Part shown: positions 1-6,462 of the stretch, piece after piece
How the letters are laid out: the number at the start of each line of letters is the position of its first letter
How positions within the stretch are numbered: the first letter of the stretch is position 1
Assembly (NCBI GenBank): GCA_900552145.1
Contig: URYW01000038.1
Span: 1-15,938, forward strand
Reading direction: 5' to 3'
DNA length: 15,938 bases
Source: an uncultured Collinsella sp.
GTDB taxonomy: Bacteria; Actinomycetota; Coriobacteriia; Coriobacteriales; Coriobacteriaceae
Notes under the pieces: generated by a model
Database searches by the model: none
What the model was told of the DNA's origin: nothing
What the model saw: the letters and a program-made list of their open reading frames with translations, nothing else
Translations under genes and position numbers: made by a program

Positions 1-1707
1 CAGATGATCCGCCTCGGCGCGGTGCTTGAGCACGCCCACGTGGCTCACGCCGCTTTCCCACCACACGTCGAGGATGTCCTTATCGGCCTTGAGGTGAAGG
101 CCGCCACACTTGGGGCAGACGCAGGCCTCACCCAGGTAGCTCTCGGGAGCGTCGGTGAACCAGGCGTCGGAGCCCTTCTCATGGAAGAGCTTGATGACGG
201 CGTCGAGCGTGGCATCGTTCATGACCTTCTCGCCGCAGTCGGCGCAAGTGTAGCTGGGGATAGGCACGCCCCAGTTGCGCTGGCGGCTGATGCACCAGTC
301 GGGACGCTGCTCGACCATGGCGCCAATGCGGTTGGCGGCATGGGCCGGATACCACTTGACGTTCTCGCGGACCTCTTTGCCAGCCTGCTCGCGCAAGCCG
401 GTCTTGTCCATCGAGACAAACCACTGGTCGGTAGCACGGAAGAGCACCGGGTGCTTGCAGCGCCAGCAGTGCGGATAGCTGTGCGTGATCTTCTTCTCGA
501 GGACCAGGGTGCCGCGCTCGCGCAGGAACTCGATGATGTGCGGGTTGGCCTCGTCGGTATCCATGCCGCTGAAGGGGCCGCCGGTGCCAAACTCCTCGCC
601 GGTGTAGAACTTGCCGTCGTCATCGACCGGCATGCAAATGTCGGTGATGCCCTCCTTGAGGCAGGCGAAGTAGTCGTCGACGCCGTGACCGGGCGAGTTG
701 TGGACGATACCGGTACCGTCATCGACACCGACGTAATCGGCCAACAGTGCCACGCCCTCAACACCGTCAAAGATCGGCTGCTTATAGTGAATGTGATGGA
801 AGGTCTCGGCGGGAACCACATAGGGCTTGCCGTCGACCACAACCGGGGTGTACTCCCAGCCAAACTCCTCGCAGCACTTGGGAGCCAGGTCCTCGAGCAT
901 GACCTCGGCGCGGTCGTCGTGCTCAACGGCGACGTAGGCGGCACCGGGCTTGAGAGAAACTGCCTGGTCGGAGGGGATGGTCCACGGCGTGGTCGTCCAG
1001 ATGATAAAGTCAACCGGGCCGTCGAAGTTCTCGAGGCCGACGGGCTTGGAGGTCATCTCAAAGCGCACGAAGATGGACGGGCTCGTCTCGTCGGAGTACT
1101 CAATCTCGGCCTCAGCAAGTGCGGTATGGCAGTGCTTGCACCAGTGGACGGGCTTGTGACCGCGATAGATCATGCCCTTGTCGAACATGGCCTTGAAAAC
1201 CTCGATGTCGGCGGCGTCATGCTGGTGATAGAGCGTCAGATAGGGGTTGTCCCAATCGCCGAGCACGCCCAGGCGACGGAAGCCGGCCTTCTGCAGCTCG
1301 ATGTTCTCGACAGCGAACTTATTGCAAAGCTCACGGATCTTAGCCGTGGAGGTCTGGTTGAACTTCTCGGTGCCGAGCTTCTCCTCGACCTTATGCTCGA
1401 TCGGCTGGCCATGGCAGTCCCAACCGGGAACATAGGGAACCTCATAGCCCTGCATCATCCAGTAGCGGTTGATCATGTCCTTGGAGATCTTGTTCATGGC
1501 GTGGCCGATGTGGATCGGGCCGTTGGCGTACGGAGGGCCGTCGTGCAGCACGAACTTCTTGTGACCCTCGTTCTTCTTCAGAACCTGCTCGTAGACCTTG
1601 TTGTCCTGCCAGTCCTTGAGTCGCTTGGGCTCGGACTTGGAAAGACCGGCACGCATGGGAAAACCGGTTTTGGGCAGATTCATCGTCTGCTTGTACTCGT
1701 TTGCCAC
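1..1707 (-). CDS. ileS: Isoleucyl-tRNA synthetase, N-terminal 569 residues (runs off the left edge)
   Basis: This cytoplasmic class I aminoacyl-tRNA synthetase charges tRNA-Ile with isoleucine and edits misactivated valine. The frame starts at a GTG (1705-1707) preceded by an AAAGGGG ribosome binding site. The protein opens with the typical IleS lead-in MANEYKQTMNLPKTGFPMR. The ATP-binding HIGH motif is at residues 66-69, within GPPYANGPIHIGH. The CP1 editing domain shows WTTTPWTIPSDQA near residues 237-250 and GTGIVHNSPGHGVDDY near 330-345. The catalytic-core motif WCISRQRNWGVPIP is near residue 476. The KMSKS loop and the anticodon-binding domain would lie beyond the left edge, so intactness of the 3' part cannot be judged. 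A T-box leader with an Ile specifier precedes the gene, which independently confirms its identity. An ATG at 1719-1721 is out of frame and is not the start. Confidence 0.97.
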   Translation of the reverse strand, partial: MANEYKQTMNLPKTGFPMRAGLSKSEPKRLKDWQDNKVYEQVLKKNEGHKKFVLHDGPPYANGPIHIGHAMNKISKDMINRYWMMQGYEVPYVPGWDCHGQPIEHKVEEKLGTEKFNQTSTAKIRELCNKFAVENIELQKAGFRRLGVLGDWDNPYLTLYHQHDAADIEVFKAMFDKGMIYRGHKPVHWCKHCHTALAEAEIEYSDETSPSIFVRFEMTSKPVGLENFDGPVDFIIWTTTPWTIPSDQAVSLKPGAAYVAVEHDDRAEVMLEDLAPKCCEEFGWEYTPVVVDGKPYVVPAETFHHIHYKQPIFDGVEGVALLADYVGVDDGTGIVHNSPGHGVDDYFACLKEGITDICMPVDDDGKFYTGEEFGTGGPFSGMDTDEANPHIIEFLRERGTLVLEKKITHSYPHCWRCKHPVLFRATDQWFVSMDKTGLREQAGKEVRENVKWYPAHAANRIGAMVEQRPDWCISRQRNWGVPIPSYTCADCGEKVMNDATLDAVIKLFHEKGSDAWFTDAPESYLGEACVCPKCGGLHLKADKDILDVWWESGVSHVGVLKHRAEADHL

Positions 1708-1750
1708 GGTACCCCTTTCATGTCGTGGGCGCGCACGCCCGTTGGGCACC

Positions 1751-1788
1751 AAAAAAGCGCCCGTCCCTACAAGCTGGGACGAAGCGCC
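1751..1788 (-). terminator. T-box attenuator terminator upstream of ileS
   Basis: On the minus strand, GGCGCTTCGTCCC pairs across an AGCTTGTA loop with GGGACGGGCGC and is followed directly by TTTTTT (1751-1756). The 5' strand of this stem, CTTCGTCCCAG, is the same segment needed to close the antiterminator. The two folds are therefore mutually exclusive, as expected for T-box attenuation. Confidence 0.85.
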
Positions 1789-1790
1789 AC

Positions 1791-1810
1791 AAAAACGGGC
1801 TGTATGCCCG
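1791..1810 (-). terminator. Extra terminator-like hairpin inside the T-box antiterminator loop
   Basis: On the minus strand CGGGC, loop ATACA, GCCCG and then TTTTT form a compact GC stem followed by five T. It lies in the loop of the antiterminator, upstream of the main attenuator. It may only stabilise the antiterminator helix, or it may pause or terminate RNA polymerase. The short stem makes terminator function uncertain. Confidence 0.4.
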
Positions 1811-2064
1811 CAAAAGCTCTTCGTTTAACCACCCAGCTTAGATGCCCTCGCCCGCGTATTCGCGCGCTCGCATCCGTTACTCGGCTGGCCTGTATCGACG
1901 ACCATCTCGGCGATATCTACTAAGACGTGCCTGCGCGGCACGTCCGTTGGGACCGCAGCTCCGGGGTGATTTTCATCGGTCGCATGCACGGGTTCTCAGC
2001 GCTCCCCGCTCTCTGTGGCATGCGGACGGCCGACTACTCGTCCCCATCAACGCTTATGCGGAGT

Positions 2065-2090
2065 ATGCTAGCACGTTCCGCGCCGGCGAA
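2065..2090 (-). promoter_or_regulatory. Probable ileS promoter with extended -10
   Basis: On the minus strand an extended -10 element TGCTAGCAT (TAGCAT at 2065-2070) lies just upstream of T-box Stem I. A weak TTTTTC/TTTTCG segment sits 16-17 bases further upstream as the -35. Transcription would start near 2058, giving a leader of about 350 nt before the GTG of ileS. No stronger candidate was seen nearby. Confidence 0.5.
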
Positions 2091-2194
2091 AAACCCTCAA
2101 CACTGGTTTCATACGTAAGAAATTTCTCGTGGTCGTTAGCCTTCTCTAGGAGCAAAATACCTGAAAGCACTTTAACTAACGAAAGAAGGCTGCC

Positions 2195-3277
2195 ATGCGC
2201 ACAATCGGAATGAGCGACTACACCGTCGGCGAGGATTGCTTTACCGAGCTGCCCGCCGCACTGGCGGAGTATGGCGCGAAGAAAGTCGCCATCATTGGTG
2301 GCAAGCGAGCCCTAGCTGCGGCGCTGCCGGGCATCGAGGCGGCGCTTGAAGGTACCGACGTCGAGATTCTGGAGACGCGCGTCTACGGCACCAACAGTAC
2401 GCGCGCCAATATCGCCAAGGTCGTGAACTCCCCCGCTTGCCAGCAGGCAGACGTGCTTATCGCCTGTGGCGGCGGCAAGGCACTCGACACCGTCAAGACA
2501 GCGGCAATCGAGCTCAAGAAGATTGTCTTTACGGTGCCGACGATTTGCTCTAACTGTTCCGCCGCGACCGCCATTGCCGTCGTCTACAACGACGATGGAT
2601 CGCTCGAGGGCTATTCGTACCCCAACCGACCGGCGCACATCTTCATCAATCCCAAGATCATCGCCGAGGCTCCGGCGGAGTACTTCTGGGCCGGCGTGGG
2701 CGACGCCCTGTCCAAGCAGCCCGAAGTCGAGTACGCCACGAGCGCCGGCGACCTGGAGCACACCGCCGGCCTTGGCCTGGCTCTTGCCCACACCTGTTCC
2801 GAGCCGCTGTTTACCTACGGTGTTCAGGGTCTTGAGGACGTTCGTCAGAATCTGTCGAGCGAGGCCGTCAAGCAGATCGCGCTCGACATCGTGGTCAACA
2901 CGGGCTATGTCTCGAACCTGACCAACCAGAACGATTACTACTACAACTCGAGCGTGGCGCACGCGTTCTACAACGCCACCTGCAGCATTCCGCGTGAGGG
3001 CACCTACCTGCACGGCGAAGTCGTAAGCCTGGGCGTGCTGGTGTTGTTCGCCTACACGGGCGACACCGAGAACCTTAAGCGCTATGCTGACTTCAACAAG
3101 CAGATGGGGCTGCCCGTAACGCTTGAGCAGGTCGGGCTTTCCGAGACCGATATCCCTGCCCTGTGCGAGCACGCACACGCCACCAACGAGTGGAAGCAAG
3201 GCAACCCGGAGCCCTTCACCGACGAAAAATTCGCCGCCGCCATCAAGGCCGCCAACGCCTACGGCCACACGCTCTAG
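2195..3277 (+). CDS. Iron-containing alcohol dehydrogenase family protein (GldA/HcxA-like)
   Basis: This 360-residue NAD(P)-dependent dehydrogenase belongs to the glycerol dehydrogenase / hydroxycarboxylate dehydrogenase branch of the iron-containing alcohol dehydrogenases. The nucleotide-binding motif CGGGKALDT is at residues 91-99 and VPTICSNCSAAT at 114-125. Probable metal ligands are D170 in GVGDALS, H256 in VAHAFYN and H273 in YLHGEVV, matching the Asp-His-His triad of GldA. The VPT segment continues as ICSNCSAATAIAVVYNDDG, which resembles E. coli HcxA (YbdH) more than true glycerol dehydrogenases. Glycerol is therefore not assured as the substrate; 2-oxo acids or other small carbonyls are possible. 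AGAAGG ends five bases before the ATG. The gene is monocistronic, divergent from ileS, and closed by a terminator at 3287-3328. Confidence 0.88.
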   Translation: MRTIGMSDYTVGEDCFTELPAALAEYGAKKVAIIGGKRALAAALPGIEAALEGTDVEILETRVYGTNSTRANIAKVVNSPACQQADVLIACGGGKALDTVKTAAIELKKIVFTVPTICSNCSAATAIAVVYNDDGSLEGYSYPNRPAHIFINPKIIAEAPAEYFWAGVGDALSKQPEVEYATSAGDLEHTAGLGLALAHTCSEPLFTYGVQGLEDVRQNLSSEAVKQIALDIVVNTGYVSNLTNQNDYYYNSSVAHAFYNATCSIPREGTYLHGEVVSLGVLVLFAYTGDTENLKRYADFNKQMGLPVTLEQVGLSETDIPALCEHAHATNEWKQGNPEPFTDEKFAAAIKAANAYGHTL

Positions 3278-3286
3278 ACCCAGGCC

Positions 3287-3328
3287 AAAACCACCACAAG
3301 GGAGCAGCACCTTTGTGGTGGTTTTTTA
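3287..3328. terminator. Bidirectional terminator between convergent genes
   Basis: AAAACCACCACAAGG pairs with CCTTTGTGGTGGTTTT across a short AGCAGCA loop. It is followed by a T run on the plus strand (3322-3327) and has a matching A run on the left, giving T residues for minus-strand transcription. It serves the dehydrogenase gene and, reading the other way, the DUF523 gene, whose stop codon (3326-3328) lies inside it. Confidence 0.9.
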
Positions 3329-3781
3329 TTGCTCCAGCATGCTGGGGTCGAACTCGCTAGCCGGGATCACGCGATAACCGTGGCGGAGCAGTAAATCAAC
3401 GAAGACGCCGTTGCCCGCCGTAAGGGTGCCGCTGAATGTTCCGTCGTAGATGCGACCCGCGCCGCACGAGGGACTACGGTCCTGCAGGATGCACGCGGCG
3501 ATCTCTTCCGGCCCGCCCGCCTGCTCGCACATATCGAGCGCTCGTTGGGCACCCAGGCGAAATTCGCGATCGACCGATATGCCCTCGCAGGTACGAACCT
3601 CTCCGTTCACAATCTCGGACGGCTTGCGCGGCGTGGGCAGGCCCCCAAAGACCTCAGGGCACACCAAGAGGACCTCGGTCCCTGTACGCTCGCAGGCCTC
3701 GACCAACTCGCGATGGTAGTTGTCGAGCCCGTTATACTTGCAGCTCTCGCCCATCAAGCAGGCGCTCACCACGATCTTCAT
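3326..3781 (-). CDS. DUF523 / TudS-like Fe-S protein
   Basis: This 151-residue DUF523 protein (YbbK-like) starts at the ATG giving MKIVVSACLMGESCKY. GAGAGG lies about seven bases upstream, which favours this start over an in-frame ATG six bases earlier. The conserved motifs are SACLMGESCKYNG (Cys8, Cys14), VCPEVFGGLPTPR (Cys41) and LQDRSPSCGAGRIYDG (Cys106). In the characterised family member TudS, three conserved cysteines hold a [4Fe-4S] cluster that removes sulfur from 2-thiouracil. Cys8, Cys41 and Cys106 are the matching positions here. A role in thiouracil desulfuration or a related thio-base salvage is inferred from the family; neighbours give no support for or against it. The length is typical of the single-domain form. 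Confidence 0.85.
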   Translation of the reverse strand: MKIVVSACLMGESCKYNGLDNYHRELVEACERTGTEVLLVCPEVFGGLPTPRKPSEIVNGEVRTCEGISVDREFRLGAQRALDMCEQAGGPEEIAACILQDRSPSCGAGRIYDGTFSGTLTAGNGVFVDLLLRHGYRVIPASEFDPSMLEQ

Positions 3782-3798
3782 TTCCATCCCTCTCAAGC

Positions 3799-3836
3799 AA
3801 AACGCCCCATTTGAGAAAGCTGCTCAAATGGGGCGT
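3799..3836 (-). terminator. ftsH terminator
   Basis: A perfect 14-base inverted repeat ACGCCCCATTTGAG / CTCAAATGGGGCGT (3802-3815 and 3823-3836) with a 7-base loop follows the ftsH stop codon on the minus strand. It is followed by TTTT. The gap to the next gene on that strand (start 3781) is short, so any readthrough would feed the DUF523 gene. Confidence 0.85.
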
Positions 3837-3862
3837 CGGCGTTTACTGGCTCGGCCGCGGCT

Positions 3863-5770
3863 TTACTGCTGCTTGGGCATCAGCGGATTCTCGCGCGTGA
3901 GGAGGTTCATGAACTCCTCGCCCGTGATGGTCTCCTTCTTATACAGATAACGAGCCAGCTCGTGGAGCTTAAACTTGTTCTCCTTCAGAATCTGCAAAGC
4001 GCGGTCGTGCGCATCCTCGATCAGCTTGGCGACAATCGCGTCCACGCGCTCGGCCGTACCGGGGGCGCAGGTGAGCGACGTGTCCTGATTGAGATACGCG
4101 TTCTGCACGGTACCGAGCGCCATCATGCCAAACTCGTCGGACATACCAAAGCGCGTCACCATATTACGGGCGAGCTTGGTGGCCTGCTCGATGTCGTTGG
4201 CGGCGCCGGTCGTCATCTCGCCAAAGATGAGCTCCTCGGCTGCGCGGCCACCGCAATAGACAGCGAGCTTGTCCAAGACCTCCTGGCGCGTCGTCAGGAA
4301 GCGCTCGTCCTCCTCGACCTGCATGGTATAACCAAGAGCACCGCTCGTGCGCGGCACGATGGTGATCTTCGTGACCGGCGCAGAGCCCTTCTGGCGAGCG
4401 GCAACGATGGCATGGCCGATCTCGTGATAAGAAACGACCTGCTTCTCGTGGTCGGACAGCACCGTGGACTTACGCTGTTGGCCGGCAATGACGACCTCCA
4501 CCGACTCCTCGAAGTCGTCCTGGGTTGCACGCTTGCGACCCTCGCGAACGGCGCGCAGGGCACCCTCGTTGATGATATTGGCCAGGTCGGCGCCCGAGGC
4601 ACCGGGCGTGGCGCGGGCAATCGCGGTCAGGTCGATCGGCGGCTCGGTCTTCACGCTCTTGGCATGCAGCTCGAGGATGTTCTTGCGGCCGGTCAGATCG
4701 GGCAGCTCGACGGGGATGCGGCGGTCAAAACGACCGGGGCGCAGTAGAGCGGGATCGAGACTGTCGGGGCGGTTGGTTGCGGCAAGGACAACGATACCCT
4801 TATGGTTATCGAAGCCATCCATCTCGGTCAGCAACTGATTGAGCGTCTGCTCGCGCTCGTCGTTGCCGCTAAAGCCGCCGCCATCGCGCTTCTTACCGAT
4901 GGTATCGATCTCATCGATAAAGACGATACACGGTGCCTTTTCCTTGGCCTGCTTAAACAGGCCACGAACCTTAGCAGCGCCGCGACCGACAAACATCTCA
5001 ACGAACTCAGAGCCCGAAATGCTAAAGAACGGAACACCGGCCTCGCCGGCAACAGCCTTGGCAAGCAGGGTCTTACCGGTACCCGGAGGGCCAACAAGGA
5101 GAGCACCACGCGGCAGCTTGGCGCCGATCTCCTCGTAGCGCTGCGGCTTCTCCAGAAAGTCGACGACCTCCTTGAGAGACTCCTTGGCCTCTTCCTGACC
5201 GGCGACGTCCTTAAAGGTCACGCCCACGTCCTTGGAGGCGATCACGCGCGCGCCGGACTTACCCAGTCCGCCGCCGCCAAAACCGCCGCCGCCAAAGTTC
5301 ATCGACGGGCCGTCATCGCCCATAGCCTTCTTCATGCGGCGGTTGAGCCACCAACCGATGAGGAAGAAAATCGCCATGGGAAGAATGAGTGTGAGCAGGT
5401 AGTAGGTCATCAAACCCGAGTTTTTATCGGGAACGACCGACTCCAGCGAAGCGCCAGACTCAAGCACGCGATCGGTAAAGCCCGCGTCATTCGGCACACC
5501 GGTCGTCTTGTAGGCGATGTTCTCGTCCTCGCCCTTCTTGGTGTAATAAATCGAGTAATCGTCCGTGTTGTACTCGACCTTGTCGACGCTCTTCTTATCG
5601 AGCGCTTTGACAAACGTCGAGTAATCGGTCTTCGTAATCTGCTGCGTGTGACCGATGTTGGGGAACAGAACGGTCGAGAGCACGAGGTAGACGACGAAGG
5701 CGATGAGCACGTAGAGAATCATATTCCGTCTACGTTTGTTGTCATCCATCTCCATCTGCTTGAACTCCAT
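3863..5770 (-). CDS. ftsH: ATP-dependent zinc metalloprotease FtsH
   Basis: This 635-residue membrane-anchored AAA+ protease extracts and degrades membrane and short-lived cytosolic proteins as a hexamer. TM1 is at about residues 17-36 and TM2 at 122-141, with a small extracytoplasmic domain between them. A Gly-rich linker (159-170) leads into the AAA module. Walker A GPPGTGKT is at 227-234, Walker B IVFIDEID at 282-289, and the second region of homology ATNRPDSLDPALLRPGRFDR at 331-350. The zinc motif is HEIGH (449-453), with the third ligand Asp526 in TGAANDIEQAT. The pore-loop region reads FVGRGAAKVRGLF where FVGVGASRVRDLF is the common form. The first ATG lacks a clear ribosome binding site. 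An in-frame ATG at 5753-5755 has GGAG about nine bases upstream and may be the true start, giving 630 residues. Confidence 0.97.
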   Translation of the reverse strand: MEFKQMEMDDNKRRRNMILYVLIAFVVYLVLSTVLFPNIGHTQQITKTDYSTFVKALDKKSVDKVEYNTDDYSIYYTKKGEDENIAYKTTGVPNDAGFTDRVLESGASLESVVPDKNSGLMTYYLLTLILPMAIFFLIGWWLNRRMKKAMGDDGPSMNFGGGGFGGGGLGKSGARVIASKDVGVTFKDVAGQEEAKESLKEVVDFLEKPQRYEEIGAKLPRGALLVGPPGTGKTLLAKAVAGEAGVPFFSISGSEFVEMFVGRGAAKVRGLFKQAKEKAPCIVFIDEIDTIGKKRDGGGFSGNDEREQTLNQLLTEMDGFDNHKGIVVLAATNRPDSLDPALLRPGRFDRRIPVELPDLTGRKNILELHAKSVKTEPPIDLTAIARATPGASGADLANIINEGALRAVREGRKRATQDDFEESVEVVIAGQQRKSTVLSDHEKQVVSYHEIGHAIVAARQKGSAPVTKITIVPRTSGALGYTMQVEEDERFLTTRQEVLDKLAVYCGGRAAEELIFGEMTTGAANDIEQATKLARNMVTRFGMSDEFGMMALGTVQNAYLNQDTSLTCAPGTAERVDAIVAKLIEDAHDRALQILKENKFKLHELARYLYKKETITGEEFMNLLTRENPLMPKQQ

Positions 5771-5847
5771 CTACTGGGGTTGATAATGCTTTCTAGAATA
5801 CCCAACCCGGACGGCGATAAACCGACGCCGGGCACGAAAGGACAGAG

Positions 5848-6333
5848 ATGGCATCACTGTAAGTCGGCAAGGTTCAAATCTATACAGGCGACGGCAAGGG
5901 CAAGACGACGGCTGCGCTGGGGCTCGCGCTGCGCGCGACGGGCTACGGGCTCGACGTTCTTAGGCTGCAGTTTGCCAAGAAACTGCACTGCGCCGAACAC
6001 GATGCCGCGCCGCGCCTGGGGCTGCGCATCGTACAAGCTGACCGCGACACGCCCGAGGCTTGCGCCGCACAGATCATGGAGCTCGCATGCGAGCAGATAT
6101 CACAGGTCGACGTTCTGATTTTGGACGAACTCGGCGAGGCCATGCGCCGCGGCTTCGTGACACGCGAGGATGTCGAAGCGCTGATCGCGATAAAGCCCGC
6201 CACCACGGAACTCGTGCTCACCGGCCGCGGGCTGCTGCCGTTGGCCGACCTCGCGGACTTAGTCACCGAAATACGTCCCATCAAACACTACTTCGACGAA
6301 GGCCTCCTAGCCCGCCAAGGCATCGAATACTAA
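5848..6333 (+). pseudogene. CobO/BtuR-like cob(I)alamin adenosyltransferase-family ATPase, broken by a stop at codon 5
   Basis: A GAAAGGA ribosome binding site precedes ATG at 5848, which reads M-A-S-L and then TAA (5860-5862). The same frame continues without interruption for 156 further codons. After the stop it shows the P-loop IYTGDGKGKTTAALGLALRA (restored residues 11-30), Walker B VLILDELGEA (89-98), and the CobO-type ending ELVLTGRG, ADLVTEIRPIKHYFDEG and ARQGIEY. These match the CobO/CobA/BtuR ATP:corrinoid adenosyltransferases, though the middle is shorter than usual (161 residues restored, against roughly 170-200). No ATG, GTG or TTG follows the stop until 6076, and a protein from there (85 residues) would lack the P-loop. 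A one-base change of TAA to GAA, CAA or AAA would restore the gene. It is either a recent nonsense mutation or a sequencing error. No other cobalamin gene is in the window. Confidence 0.8.
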
Positions 6334-6370
6334 TTGATTCGTTTTCCGCCAACACCTACAGCTCATAAGG

Positions 6371-6437
6371 AAGTTGCGGTGGAATAGTACTTGTTTGACG
6401 GTCCGCAAGGGCTTTTCAGGAACTATTTCACCGCAAC
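6371..6437. repeat. Imperfect intergenic inverted repeat
   Basis: The left arm AAGTTGCGGTGGAATAGTAC (6371-6390) pairs with ACTATTTCACCGCAACTT and flanking bases (6418-6437), with about two to three mismatches and a loop of about 27 bases. It lies between the convergent CobO-like and MATE genes. There is no proper T run directly after either arm, so it fits a dispersed palindromic (REP/MITE-like) element better than a classical terminator. No second copy was seen in this window. Confidence 0.6.
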
Positions 6438-6462
6438 TTATCAGGGGTATCTGACGGATGAG

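Larger units (their letters stand above)
1751..2058 (-). ncRNA. T-box riboswitch leader of ileS (Ile specifier ATC)
   Basis: This leader should sense uncharged tRNA-Ile and control ileS by transcription attenuation. Reading the minus strand, Stem I begins near GATGGGGACGAG (2037-2048). It contains the AGAGAG bulge (2009-2014) followed by the GCTGAGAACCC apical segment. The specifier loop reads GAAAATCACCCCGG, with ATC (Ile) at 1968-1970. The T-box segment GGGTGGTTAAACG is at 1822-1834. The antiterminator can form by pairing CTGGG with CCCAG and ACGAAG with CTTCGT around the 7-base bulge TGGTTAA. TGGT is complementary to an ACCA tRNA 3' end with discriminator A. The competing terminator is at 1751-1788. 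The bulge departs from the usual TGGNACC consensus after the fourth base. The elements were recognised by eye, without a covariance model. Confidence 0.9.

Noticed and set aside
4..1923. Long open frame on the plus strand opposite ileS and its leader
   Set aside because: It is antisense to a clear IleS with all motifs and runs on through the T-box leader. Its translation has no recognisable domain. GC-rich codon bias opens such frames.
2071..2194. Promoter for the alcohol dehydrogenase gene
   Set aside because: Several AT-rich hexamers are present but none forms a credible -35/-10 pair, so none was annotated.
2312..3310. Long minus-strand frame opposite the alcohol dehydrogenase gene
   Set aside because: The plus-strand frame has family motifs and a ribosome binding site. 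The antisense frame shows only low-complexity Val/Gly-rich sequence.
5771..5847. Divergent promoters and a hairpin between ftsH and the CobO-like gene
   Set aside because: Candidate -10 elements around TTCTAGAAT and an imperfect CCCGG/CCGGG stem exist, but spacing and pairing are too poor to support a call.
4802..6118. Long plus-strand frame across ftsH and the CobO-like gene
   Set aside because: It is antisense to FtsH and then in the wrong frame for the CobO-like sequence, with no domain similarity.
6076..6333. A separate 85-residue gene starting at ATG 6076
   Set aside because: It is the C-terminal part of the CobO-like frame and lacks the P-loop. It has no convincing ribosome binding site, so it is better described as part of the interrupted gene.
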